This document shows positions 1 to 12,400 of a stretch of 64,000 nt of DNA, one piece after another. Source of the DNA: Sinonovacula constricta (lineage: Eukaryota; Mollusca; Bivalvia; Cardiida; Solecurtidae). Positions within the stretch are counted from its first letter, which is position 1. The number at the start of each line of letters is the position of its first letter. Under the pieces are notes generated by a model that saw nothing but the letters and a program-made list of their open reading frames with translations, searched no databases and had not been told where the DNA came from. The stretch lies in the NCBI GenBank assembly GCA_007844125.1, contig CM017561.1, forward strand, positions 27,108,193-27,172,192. Direction: 5' to 3'. The translations under genes and the position numbers were made by a program.

Positions 1-636
1 TTTGGTGGGGCTGGGGGTATGAATCAAGATCCATTCAACTTTATCGCAATAAATACTAGACATATATACACAATAAGGAACCCTTACTTTGACCTAAGCA
101 GTCAACAGACAAAATTGGTTGTGTCTTATCTTAATACAGCTAATTGGTCAATCAGATAAAACAAAACAAAAATATATTTCAAGGCTTCAGTTCTTTATTG
201 TATTACCTTGGCCACTGAGCTACCAGAACAGAGTCAAGTACTGTTAATTATCTGAAAATCTGCCGAGCACAGCAGCCAGTAATAATTGCATGCAAACATT
301 CAGTATGAATCTGGTATCTTTAATGTTGTTTCTTTGTCTGTTGTTGTTAAAGATAAAGCTCCAGCTGTGGCAATAAACCTGTAGCAACACCCACAGTCAT
401 CTGGCTCAAGTTTGTTTTGATCATATTTCTGATTCTGTCACTGAGAACATCAATAAAAATACATAACAGCTTCCTTGATATTGCCACTGTTTGTTTATAG
501 TGTAAGAAATGAAAAGAAGACACTTGACATAAGGTTTTTTTCTCGTTAAGTCTAAATAACTTAAAGAAAAGGGGATTGTCAAGTTCACTGAGTTGTCTCT
601 ATGTGGAAGTATAGTTGGCCTATGTTGAATGCATCC
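1..636. other. Non-coding AT-rich flank or intron
   Basis: No recognisable exon, repeat or RNA gene seen. Presumed intron upstream of the SH3 exon, since that exon starts mid-codon. Confidence 0.5.
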
Positions 637-2262
637 AGAGTAATGATAGCTGAAAATGATCGTGTTTAGAGTATTGAAAGCTGCAAAATGATTGTGATTA
701 AAGTAATGATAGCGGAATGTTTATGTTTAGAGTAATGAAAGCGGAATGTTTATGTTTAGAGTAATGATAGCTGAATGTTTAGGTTTAGAGTAGTGATAAC
801 TGAATGTTTAGGTTTAGAGTGATGATAGCTGAATGTTTATGTTTAGAGTAATGATAGTGAATGTTTATGTTTAGAGTAATGATAGCTGAATGTTTATGTT
901 TAGAGTAATGATAGCTGAATGTTAATGTTAAGAGTAATGATAGCTGAAGTTTATGTTCAGAGTGATGATAGCTGAATGTTTATGTTAAGAGTGATGATAG
1001 CTTAATGTTTATGTTTAGAGTGATGATAGCTGAATGTTTATGTTTAGAGTAATGATAGCTTAATATTTATGTTAAGAGTGATGATAGCTGAATGTTTATG
1101 TTTAGAGTAATGATAGCTGAATGTTTATGTTAAGAGTGATGATAGCTTAATGTTTATGTTTAGAGTGATGATAGCTGAATGTTTATGTTAAGAGTGATGA
1201 TAGCTTAATGTTTATGTTTAGAGTAATGATAGCTGAATGTTTATGTTTAGAGTAATGATAGCTGAATGTTTATGTTAAGAGTAATGATAGCTGAATGTTT
1301 ATGTTTAGAGTAATGATAGCTTAATGTTTATGTTTAGAGTAATGATAGCTGAATGTTTATGTTAAGAGTAATGATAGCTGAATGTTTATGTTAAGAGTAA
1401 TGATAGCTGAATGTTTATGTTAAGAGTAATGATAGCTGAATGTTTATGTTAAGAGTAATGATAGCTGAATGTTTATGTTTAGAGTGATGATAGCTGAATG
1501 TTTATGTTTAGAGTGCTGATAGCTTAATGTTTATGTTAAGAGTAATGATAGCTGAATGTTTATGTTAAGAGTGATGATAGCTGAATGTTTATGTTAAGAG
1601 TGATGATAGCTGAATGTTTATGTTTAGAGTGATGATAGCTGAATGTTTATGTTTAGAGTAATGATAGCTGAATGTTTATGTTTAGAGTGATGATAGCTGA
1701 ATGTTTATGTTTAGAGTGATGATAGCTGAATGTTTATGTTAAGAGTGATGATAGCTGAATGTTTATGTTTAGAGTAATGATAGCTGAATGTTTATGTTAA
1801 GAGTAATGATAGCTGAATGTTTATATTTAGAGTAATGATAGCTGAATGTTTATGTTTAGAGTGATGATAGCTGAATGTTTATGTTTAGAGTGATGATAGC
1901 TGAATGTTTATGTTAAGAGTGATGATAGCTGAATGTTTATGTTTAGAGTAATGATAGCTGAATGTTTATGTTAAGAGTGATGATAGCTGAATGTTTATGT
2001 TTAGAGTAATAAAAGCTGAATGTTTATGTTTAGGGTAATGATAGCTGAATGTTTGTTTAGAGTAATGAAAGCTTAATGTTTATGTTTAGAGTAATGATAG
2101 CTGAATGTTTATGTTTAGAATTATGATAGCTGAATGTTTATGTTTAGAATTATGATAGCTGAATGTTTATGTTTAGTTTAGAGTGATGATAGCTGAATGT
2201 TTGTGTTTAGAGTAATGATAGCTTCATGTTTACGTTTAGAGTAATGAAAGATTAAAATATTT
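637..2262. repeat. 29-bp minisatellite, about 55 copies
   Basis: Unit AGAGTAATGATAGCTGAATG + TTTATGTTT (29 bp). Variants alternate at fixed positions: GTTTAGAGT/GTTAAGAGT and GTAATGAT/GTGATGAT, with occasional GCTTAATG. The mosaic of variant units suggests repeated unequal exchange or conversion. The left edge is degenerate. Confidence 0.95.
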
Positions 2263-2425
2263 GTGTTCATAGTAATGAAAGCTGAAAATGCTTGTGTTGA
2301 GAGTAACAAAAGTTGAAAATGCTTGTGTTGAGAGTAACGAAAGCTGAAAATGCTTGTGTTGAGAGTAACGAAAGCTGAAAATGCTTGTGTTGAGAGTAAC
2401 GAAAGCTGAAAATGCTAGTTTCCTC
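2263..2425. repeat. 31-bp variant repeat continuing the 29-bp array
   Basis: About five copies of a related 31-bp unit (AAAGCTGAAAATGCTTGTGT + TGAGAGTAACG). It shares GAGAGTAA and AGCTGAAAATG with the adjacent 29-bp array but has gained 2 bp, so it looks like a diverged edge of the same array. Confidence 0.85.
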
Positions 2426-3486
2426 AGTATTAAAGACTGAAAATACTTTCATCAATAAGGAAAAATGCTTGAGTTGAGCTGCAAAAGCTGAAAATGCTTG
2501 AAGGGGAGGATTGTGAGTACCGAAACAAGTGCCGTTGAAAAAAGCCTACATGCAGTAATTATGATAAGTAAATCCTTTAAAAGTGAAAATATGAAGCATG
2601 TTATGACTAGATCAATATTTAAGTGAATTTAATTCAGAACTAAACAAAGCAGGACTCCATGAATGAACCAATCATAGACGAAAACACTGACCCACATCTC
2701 AATGAAGTCTAGTGAAGTGAGGTGTGACATAGCCTAAAGAGGGAGATATATCTTATGAACCTAAACAACCCATGCAATGCAGATGCATAGCTGCACATGC
2801 GCAGCTGCTTACCTATGCCCTCAAAGAATGAACACAAAAATGATTAAATCTGCAATATAAAATCTTATCACAGTAGGAGAAAGGTGTATATTTATTGCAG
2901 TTCACAGTTACCTGTATTGACAACATGAAAAAATTCCGTGAACTTTTCTGTAACTCTGATTATTTGGTATGGAATAAGTTTTAGACTTTTATAGTCCAAA
3001 TCAGAACTTCTACAATGATTCTGTCTTTGGGACGTCCCACCATGGTGCTTGAATTTGCATAGCTTCTCTGCTGGAAAAGAAAAATCTCTTATGATGAAGT
3101 ATGATTCCTGTTGTAATATTTAAATGTATGTAACATTTAACTTAAAATCTAGTGATATCTTGATCCTGGAACTCCCCCCCCCCTCAAAGCCTCGACATAC
3201 AATTTAGAACCACAAAATTTTCCTTGGGTGGTGGGGATCCTTGGAATCTCAGCTGGAATCCTTGGATTTTATCTCCTGTTCTTTTGCACATGGAGCAATT
3301 ATAAACATCAAAATTTTATAGCAACCATGACTACATATCATACCTTGTCTAGCTACGCCCCTGCAATAGGAATAGGATCAGCTGTTCTTAATCACCAAAC
3401 TAAGTCATGGGCATACTTTTTCTTCCACAGTAACTATTATAAAAGGTGAATATGATTCCCTTCCTTTGTTTTCTTTGACAACTATT
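2426..3486. other. Intronic/flanking DNA
   Basis: AT-rich, no supported exon. A poly-C run occurs near 3174-3183. Confidence 0.5.
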
Positions 3487-3498
3487 AATGGTGATATT

Positions 3499-3768
3499 AC
3501 CGGCCGCAATAGCGCAGATGGTAGAGCGTCGGCTTGCGGATCGGGAGGTCGTGGGTTCAAACCTGGGCCGGGTCAAAACCAAAGTGGGTAGTAGTGGCTT
3601 CCCTCCTAACGCTCGGGGCTAAGGGGACAGCATTATGCCTGACTCATCGGTGTCAGTATAATGGAATGGCTGGGTTCAGTCTCTGGGCACCCCACAAGTG
3701 CCCCTGTGCTATAATGATAGAAATGTCGCTGCACAGTATCGGCAAAAATGCCGGCAAATCCCATCCTC
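3499..3768 (+). mobile_element. tRNA-derived SINE, family A, full length
   Basis: The head has pol III-like boxes (A box TAGCGCAGATGG, B box GGTTCAAACC), followed by a body with GGGGCTAAGGGGACAGC and a tail CGGCAAAAATGCCGGC..CCCATCC. It is flanked by a perfect 12-bp target-site duplication AATGGTGATATT (3487-3498 and 3769-3780). Other copies are at 26810, 59443 (reverse) and 4336 (tail only). Confidence 0.93.
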
Positions 3769-4335
3769 AATGGTGATATTGAAATGAAGACATGGTCCTT
3801 ACAGTGCTTTGAACACTTTTAATTCCCTTTTGTTTTGCTGATGGCAGGCTGTTGTTGAAGCAGCCAGTGTGAGATTGTGTATGATGTTGTTTTTAGAATG
3901 AAGATTGTTGTTTGGTATGAATAAAAATTAATGGGTATATATATAACAGATTCTTAAATTCAAACTCATTCGCGTTGTATTGTATCTTTTCTTGTACAAG
4001 GCACATATATTTAATGTTGTGCATTCAATGAAAAAGTTTATTGTAGTTGACAAGTGCTTGTGTGTGCACTGTCAGATATTCCCTTCCTCTTGGCTGCTCA
4101 TAGCCCAAACCCCAGCTGTTTGGCAGGTGCTTTTCAACACCAATAATCTTGTTAGTGACTTCTAGAACTGCAAAGGAATCAGACCTAGTCAAATAGTATG
4201 CATTCAAATCAGACAGTCCCCATGGCAAATAGTATACAGAACAGAACAGAACAGAGTTCATTTGGTAAACAAAGGCCATCGACCCAAAATACATAGCATA
4301 TGTAATAATCTATACAAAGTTATGAAGTTATGAGT

Positions 4336-4454
4336 TGTGTCAGTATAATGGACCGGCCGGGTTCAGTCCCTGGGCACCTCATAAGTGCCCCTGTGCTGTA
4401 ATGATAGAAATGTCGCTGCGCAGTATCGGCAAAAATGCCAGCTAATCCCATCCC
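4336..4454 (+). mobile_element. SINE family A, 5'-truncated copy
   Basis: Carries only the 3' part of family A (TGTCAGTATAATGGACCGGC onward to CTAATCCCATCCC). It lacks the tRNA-like head. No clear target-site duplication found. Confidence 0.85.
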
Positions 4455-5404
4455 AAACTAGGATCTTCTGTCTCTACGTGTTGTTTACAAATAAATAAAA
4501 CACACATTGTGAACTGCAGCAGGGAAAGGAGCACTATTCTCTGTTTTATTGGTTGGCCTTTATCTTTCAACAAGGAAGGAAGTTTTTTCATTTGTGTTAC
4601 ATGATAGGAAACTTTTTTTTTTATTGTTGTTGATGTTCTATTAATATCTACCTATTTAATTGGTTGGTTTAATTGGATATTGTATACCTTAATTATTTTG
4701 AAGTATTTCAGTGTTTTTTCCATCTTATTTTGTAAGATAGCCTGAAGATATTATGTATATGCTCAGCAAACCCACCTCTTCATTTTTTGTTGCTTTTTTA
4801 TTTTAATTTTCAGTACATATGTGTATACTTTTTTCATTTTGTCAGCTTTTTCCCTTTTCTGTTGTTTATTTTTTATTTCTCCCCTCTGTAAAATGGATGG
4901 TGGTAAACAAATAAATAGAGGTCCTTTTAGCTGTCATCACCTGTTCTTTTGCACAAGGACATAGGAGTTTTTGTTAATCATGGTTAACGCATGTAGAAAG
5001 GGTTAATAGAACATGATTTGTAGAAAAAAGAACCAACTGTATTGTAAGAAACACTGTAAACAATTTTAAAGATTTAGGAAAAAAGGCTCAGTTAATATTG
5101 AACAAATCTTGATTAGTCAGACTATATGGTGTTAATGTCTCTAGTTTTTTATGTTCAGAATCTTTTCTTTGAGATATCTTGAAGTGAATGACTGTTGTCA
5201 GTAATATATAACAGTTATCATACTACATGGAAATATAAGCAATACAGCAATGTTAGTTCATGTCTAACAAACTACATACACAGGAACTGTGACATACATG
5301 TACATGTACTTATATGGACTGCATAGCGAAAAGTGTAGCACCTGATTATGTAGCGGCCAGCAGGGGTTGGCTTATCTGGATCTACACTGTTTACATAAGC
5401 TCAA
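4455..5404. other. T-rich intronic/flanking DNA
   Basis: Long T-rich stretches around 4600-4870; no supported gene. Confidence 0.5.
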
Positions 5405-5640
5405 TCCTGGAATTAATCATATTAGGGAATTTATATTGGAATTAATCAAATAAGCAAGTTGAAATTGTTATAAATCACATTAAGGAATTGATATTGGAAC
5501 GCATCACATCAGGGAGTTGATATTGGAAAAAAACACAAGAGGGAAGTGATATTGACATAATACACAAGAGGGAAGTGATATTGACATAATACACAAGATG
5601 GAAGTGATATTGGAACATTTAAGGGAATTAAGATTAAGAA
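5405..5640. repeat. Degenerate ~30-bp tandem repeat
   Basis: Several diverged units of the form GAAGTGATATTGACATAATA + CACAAGAGG; the last two or three are nearly identical, earlier ones (GGAATTGATATTGGAAC..) are more diverged. Confidence 0.75.
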
Positions 5641-5799
5641 TGAAACAAATCAAGGAAATGAATTTAGAATGAACTCTAAAAATGAAATAACATTCCCAGA
5701 CACTTACACATGTACAAACAGTTTCTGTTATGCTTATGATTTGTATGTTGTCATTTTGAACAGTTTTTTTTTATAAACACATTGCAGCAATTATGGCAT

Positions 5800-5945
5800 C
5801 AAACTATTTTGATGGAGAAATACTCCAGACAAATATCTTGGTAGAATCGCCAGCACTCAGCCATTCAGCTGGAAGACCATCTGACATTATGTCCTTCACC
5901 TTGAATCTGACTTGAACCCAAGTGGTGAGACAAGATTAGTCAGAG
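5800..5945 (-). mobile_element. Degraded SINE family C remnant
   Basis: Resembles the elements at 16655-16845 and 61950-62155 (CTCCAGAC..TCTTGG.AGAA.C.CCAG, then a TTGAACCCAAGTGGTGAGA block). Too diverged to define ends. Confidence 0.5.
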
Positions 5946-6417
5946 GCAGGCGCGTTTCTGTCATTACGCACTTTAGGCATGTGCGTAACCTCCGTTCGAA
6001 AATTCTTAAAGTCTAAAAGTACCAAAAACACTAAGAATATCGATACCTTTCCCGAGATAGGAATGATATATTTTATTTCCCCAGTTTATATCTTATAAAA
6101 TTTTATTACCACACCATTCAAGTTGAAAAGGTCGTTCATATTTTCCATTAAGTTCCTCGCATGTCCGCATTTTACCTGTTTTTCATTAGAAAAGATCCGA
6201 ATATATTCAAAAGTATTACTACAAAGGTTATTTCCCTTGTAATTGTGCGTAACTTTAAAAACGGCCCAGATACGCGCCTGGTCAAAGGAGTAACATGTAC
6301 AAGTCAGTGACGCTCCCACTTTGCCATGTGCGCCTTTACTTTTAAATAGTATTCATGTGAAAAATGTGTGTCTTGTTGTCATTTTATTGATCATTCCACA
6401 TGTTTCTCTCATTGCAG

Positions 6418-6458
6418 CTTGGTACAGAGGAACATCCTTCAAACAAAAAGGCAAAATG
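6418..6458 (+). CDS. DOCK3/4: DOCK exon 1 of window (SH3 domain, middle)
   Basis: Reads (x)WYRGTSFKQKGKM, the strand around the conserved WYRG of the DOCK SH3 domain. It follows a pyrimidine-rich acceptor ending ATTGCAG and ends at ATG|GTGAGT. The first two bases complete a codon from an upstream exon, so at least one N-terminal coding exon lies further left. The next exon continues in phase 0 with GIFP, the expected SH3 continuation. Confidence 0.9.
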
Positions 6459-9400
6459 GTGAGTAGATTTATTTTAATCCAAAAAAATAAACATGATCAT
6501 AGGTAATATTAGCCGTTTTATCTAAAATGAATATTTTCACAAGCAGATCCTGGTCCAGACCAAGGCACAATAGGAAGTAAATTGACCCAATTAAGTTTGT
6601 TTGTCTATTGGATTTATCGTCCCACCAACAGTATTTCAGTTATCTGGAGACGGTATCCACTTGAAGCAGATATAGTGCTGCCTTCACTGTTTATAGCATG
6701 CCGTGAACACCTGGCATGATATCACACCCAGTCACATTATGTCACCCTGACACCAGGCCAACCAGTCGTGGAACTACCCTTATATTTGCTTAAGCATTAG
6801 CAAGGGAGCTATACCACTACCACTTTTAACAACTTTGGTATGTCGCGGCTGGAGATCGAACCCGGGGGCCTCCCGTACCTGGAGCCGATGCCCATTAAGT
6901 AGGAGAGGGTCTTTAGTTTAGGTTCAAAGCTGACACACAAATTGTTTTTTAAAAAGTACTGTTGCTTGTATGCAGGATGTTACCTCAGGGCACCAGAGGC
7001 AAAGTGTGAAGAATTGCCGACTTGTAAAAACTCTGACACAGCATGGATCCAGTCCTGTTCTTGTAGAAAACTTTCATGTTGGTAGGTTTTCCAACTGACC
7101 AGCAGTGTGTCGGTGGTTCCACCCAGGCATTTGTCTGTGGTCTTGCCTCACCAATGATTGTTGGACGTCTCTTTATTGACAATAATTGTGTGATTTTTAT
7201 GTAATTTAAAACAAAGGGATGATGTTTTCTGGACTTGTTAATGTTGTGAGTGTCGACCAAGCTTTACCTTTTGAATGAAAGACTTTTCAGAGGTCATTTT
7301 AGCTACAAATTTAAAGTTTGACCTTACATAACAAAAAGTTAGTCCCAGCTGCTAAAAGCAGACCTTGAAAAAATCTATAAACAACCAACAATAAAGTATT
7401 CTCACATGAAAGTCGTTACCCAAATAGGCATTTTAACAGACAATCATAGAAGTTAAGGTATTGTTCTGCATTTGAGTTCTTGTTTATTTTTCCTTTTTCT
7501 TTGCTTCTGTTATTATGATTTGTTGAATTAATTTTCCTTTTGTGTGTTGACATTTCAGGGCATTTTCCCAGCTTGTCTCATCCACATCAAGCCTTGCAAG
7601 GTGGATAATGAAGGGTATGTATACAACTTGCTTTAAAGGAAATTGAATGCATGTAGCATGCACAAACAATTAGTTTTTGTTATCAATTACTTGCATAGGT
7701 AATGATACATTTTGATGTGTCAGTGTGGCAAAAAAAACACAGCAACAACAAATCAAACACGACATATTGATAAAACTTACCAGCACAAAATGCAGTTCTT
7801 TTTAAGACAGCTTCCTGCAGCAGGTGGCAAATATGAATATATACTTTTTTTTATTTAAGACAGATAAATTAGTCTAAAAAATAAGAACTGCTACTCTTAT
7901 ATTTAGGGATGTATTTTAACAGCTTTATGCTTCATAAACAAGATACTCATGCTCATATTTGTAAGCATACTGGTGATGCTAGATTATAGATGCTGCATTG
8001 GACATATAAAAACTCCATCAGGGTCATGATTTAATTATGGCAACTGAAAGACTCCAGTTAAATAATTGTTTATCTTTGGATTACAGTGATATGTTTACTT
8101 AAAGAGCTAGGATCAAATAGGAGATATCTAGTGTGTATTTAGAAATGGATGACAAACTTTAAGCCATTCTAGCACAAAGTACGAGTGCAATAAGACCAAA
8201 CCATTTCAACATCATTCACCTAAAAAACCTAAAACAGACATGAATTAATTCTATCATTATGATACTGTGTATGGTATGGTGACAAGTTTTAATTAGAGTC
8301 AAACCTGCATTAAAAGACCACCCACTGGACATCATTAAAATGGTCTCTTAAGACAGTTGGTCTCTCAATGCAACATATTACTTTCTTAACAGGAACTACT
8401 ACCAGCAAGTTGTGTATTTACTTTAACATGTACATGCAATTCACTGTGAAGGCAGCATTGTTTGTGGTTCATGTTTGTAACATATCAGGATGATGGTGGA
8501 AGTCTTGTTAGAACAATAAATCTAACACAACAAAGCAAAACTAAATATGATATTAGCAGTTCAGCCTTAACGATAGTACCTAATTACAACAACATGAGCC
8601 AGTCAAGAGAAGAACATGATGCTGATAATGTCCATAGGAGGCCTGTCAGTTTGTGTGGCTTGTTAGTCCAACAGCTGATATAACGTTTGACGCCCTGGTT
8701 ACAGAACAAGCCAATTATTTCCCTGCCTCTGATGGCTTCACAGCTATACATTACACATGGGAATGGAAAGGTTGTCTTCTTCTTTCTAACTGCCTGTCTA
8801 GCACCAAACAAATGTCCCAATTATGTTGTCAGGTTCAGTTGGCAAAAAAATGAATTTTGTTTACCATTGTTTATGGGTATAAAATAGCTCTGGTAGCTTG
8901 CTAAATCTTAGCCTGTAACTATTTATGATGATGATTAAGATAACCATGATGATGATGGTGATAACCATGAAGATGATGATAACCATGATGATGATGGTGA
9001 TAACCATGATGGTGATAACCATGATGGTGATAACCATGATGATGATGATAACCATGATGATGTAGATTATGATAACCATGATGATGATGATAACCATGAT
9101 GATGATGATGATAACCATGATGATGTAGATGATAACCATGATGATGTAGATGATAACCATGATGATGATGATGATAACCATGATGATGATGTAGATAACC
9201 ATGATGATGTTGATGATGATAACCTTGATAAGAATAAGGATAAACAAGAAGATTTTATAATGATTATGATACCCATGATGATGATGATGATAACCATGAT
9301 TATGATGATGATAACCATGATGATGATGGTGATAACCATGATGATGGTTACAACCATGATTATGATAATCATGATGATGATGATGATGATAACCATGATG

Positions 9401-12400
9401 ACGATGATGATAGCCATAATGATGATGATGATAATTATGATGATGATGATGATAACCATGATGATGATGGTGATAACTATGATAATGATAATGATAACCT
9501 TGATGATGGTGATGAAGTTGATCATGACTATAAAAATGATGATAACTATAATGATGATGACTATAATGATGATGACTATAATAATGATGACATTTATGAC
9601 AATGATGATGATATCAACAGTTTCTATGAGACCATCTACCCAGATGAAGACAACATGGTGAAGGAAGTGGCCTATGTACTCCGAGAATGGAGCTCCATCC
9701 TGAAAACCATCTACGTGGTGGGTGATCATTACTGTTATTAATTTATGAACACATCAACTTGAAATATGGGTCAATAAGTGAATTCACTGCACTTATTTTT
9801 AATAATTTTCTTAAGTAGCTCAGAAAAAAACATTTTTTTTAACATTTTTAAAGTCATATATGGTTTGAATGGACCTTTTTTCTGTCCCCAAATATTGTGT
9901 GTTAGCCTGTATGGTCTTGTAGTGCAAATGTTTAAATGCTTAAAATGAGTAAAATATAATGTTTGTTCTTCCCACTGACCAAAAAAATGTATATGTACCT
10001 AAAACCTTAATTTCGCTTTTGTCGCCATAATCAATATTAGCCGATAATTATATTGCACATTTCTGTTAATTACACTGAACGTTAAAAGTGTCTCGGCAAG
10101 AAGTGTTTTTCTGATCCAAGGTGAATTCTAGATACGTGCTGTTCAATCCTATGAGTTAATGATCTTCTGTTTTCCAAATAAGTTTGCCTTTCTCTCTTTC
10201 GAGTCGGGCTACCTTTGTCCGCTATTGTAATTTACGAATTAAGGTAATGGAACTGCAATGGGTACTATTCACTTTGTTATTTTTGTTTATGTATTTGTAA
10301 TACGTATGGTATGAGACACTTATGTCGGAAATATTTAAAAGATTGTATCATCTATAACTCAAGATAATCCAGTTTTAGTACACTGACCCCTTGCTCGCTG
10401 TTACTAATAAAAACAAGACACACAGGAAGTACATGTTTTAAAAAAAAAAAGAATATGGAAAATACAAGTAAGTAGCTCATAAATTTATAGAACAATGTTT
10501 CATCTTATAAAATATGGCATTTTGGAAGATGTATTTTTGTTTTAACAATTTTTTATTTATTTTTACAACCCTAACCCCTAATAAAAATGTTCATTGTTTG
10601 TTGTTATCAATAAATTTAGTAAATATTCAAATGCATGGTGTTTCTCCTGTTTTTAGATCAGAGACATCTGACCCACATAGAACTTTTACTTGAGGTTTAC
10701 TAAAATAAAAAACAATATTGTCGCATTGTATTAAAATTTGTAAATGTCAACATTTGATTACAGCTGGTAGCAAAAATAAGCCAATTATTTTCTATACAAA
10801 ATTCAGTCATATTCATTGTATATGATACATACTTCTTTTGATAAAACATAAATAATATGAAACTTAATTTGGTAAAACCAGAAATTATCTTGCATAATTA
10901 TATTTAAATTCTTAAAAAATACCTTATATTTTGAAAGAAGCCTAAAAAATACATTAGTACAAACTCTTATTGTCGACAAAGTAATATGGATTTAATTTTC
11001 TTCCTGTTTCCATTTATGCAATATAACACAGTAAACATATACAGTAAGAACAATAGAAGGCCAGTGTTATATCTGTATGAATAACATAAAGAAAATGGCT
11101 TACAAGTGTTATTTAAATAAATTATCATAATATATAATATTATAATTATACATGGCAATAAATGAAAACAGCTTCTACAAAACTCCCTCAAATTCTTATT
11201 CAGTCAAGGTTTTTTATTTTTTTACTGAAAAATTCTTCCAAACTTGGAGTAACTGATTCCAATATTCTTTTGGTACATGTAAACCTAGGCTGCCCTTCAG
11301 AATGTTTGCCATGAAACACATGGAGAAGTCCATCGTGACTGTCTCTGACAAATATGGCATGAAGATGTATATGAACACAATTCTCCATCACAAACAGTTC
11401 CTAGACAATAATTATGGTTGATTACAATAGATCTGTCCTTCTTGTCGCTGATAACAACATTTTTACTAAATCTTTCACATCCATCATCTGAGTTAGCTGC
11501 CTTGTTGAAACCTAGAGTGACATTACGTTGTCAGAAAACTGCCAGCTGGTGTTTCTAAAAGTAGTAATGGCATTGAAAACCTTCAGCCATTTCTGGCATA
11601 AGTCGGTAGGTGCCGAAGGTGGCGAAGAGTGGTGAATATTGACAAAAGTTGATTACAGTACTCATACCTCGAGCGTCAAGGACGAAAGTGTAAATGCGGG
11701 TCGCAGGATAATACAAATGCTAACGTGACTGATCGGGCCAATTTGGGATTCGACCGAAGTAATTACAAATCTTTTATGATTCCCCAGTGCTAAACGATTT
11801 TAGGAATTTTATGATTTCTTTTTGTGTGACTCATTTGAAATATTGTTTACAACTCTGACTATCAACCATTATATATGTGATATAATGTAACTGAAACATT
11901 ATTTGCGCCAAATTTGATGATGAAATTCCAAACCGAGTATAACTTTAACAAACTATACATTATTATTACCTCTTATGGTGACTTGTTACTTGCAAGCAAC
12001 AAACATTGCTGAGCATTTTAGAATTGTATAAGACCTTTACTTTATAAAAGGTGCCCCAGTGCTAAAAGATTTTATAAATTTTATGATTTCTTTTTGTGTG
12101 ACTCATTTGAAATAATGTTAACAACTCTGACTATAAACCATTATATATGTGATATAATGTATCTAAAACATTATTTGCACCAAATTTGATGATGAAATTC
12201 CAAACTGAGTATAATTTTAACAAACTATACATTTTTATAATTATTATGGTGACTAATTACTGGCAAACAACAAACATTAATGAGCATTATGGAATTGTAT
12301 AAGACCTTTACTTTATAAAAGGTACATGTATTTAATGCATGTTACTTGATTAGTTCATTTTAATTTGTTCATGAAACATCTTGGAATTATTGTTTTATAC

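Noticed and set aside
8861..9729. Met/Ile-rich and Ser-rich open frames over the GAT repeat
   Set aside because: Simple-sequence shadows of (GAT)n. Only the Asp frame continuous with exon 3 was kept as an observation.
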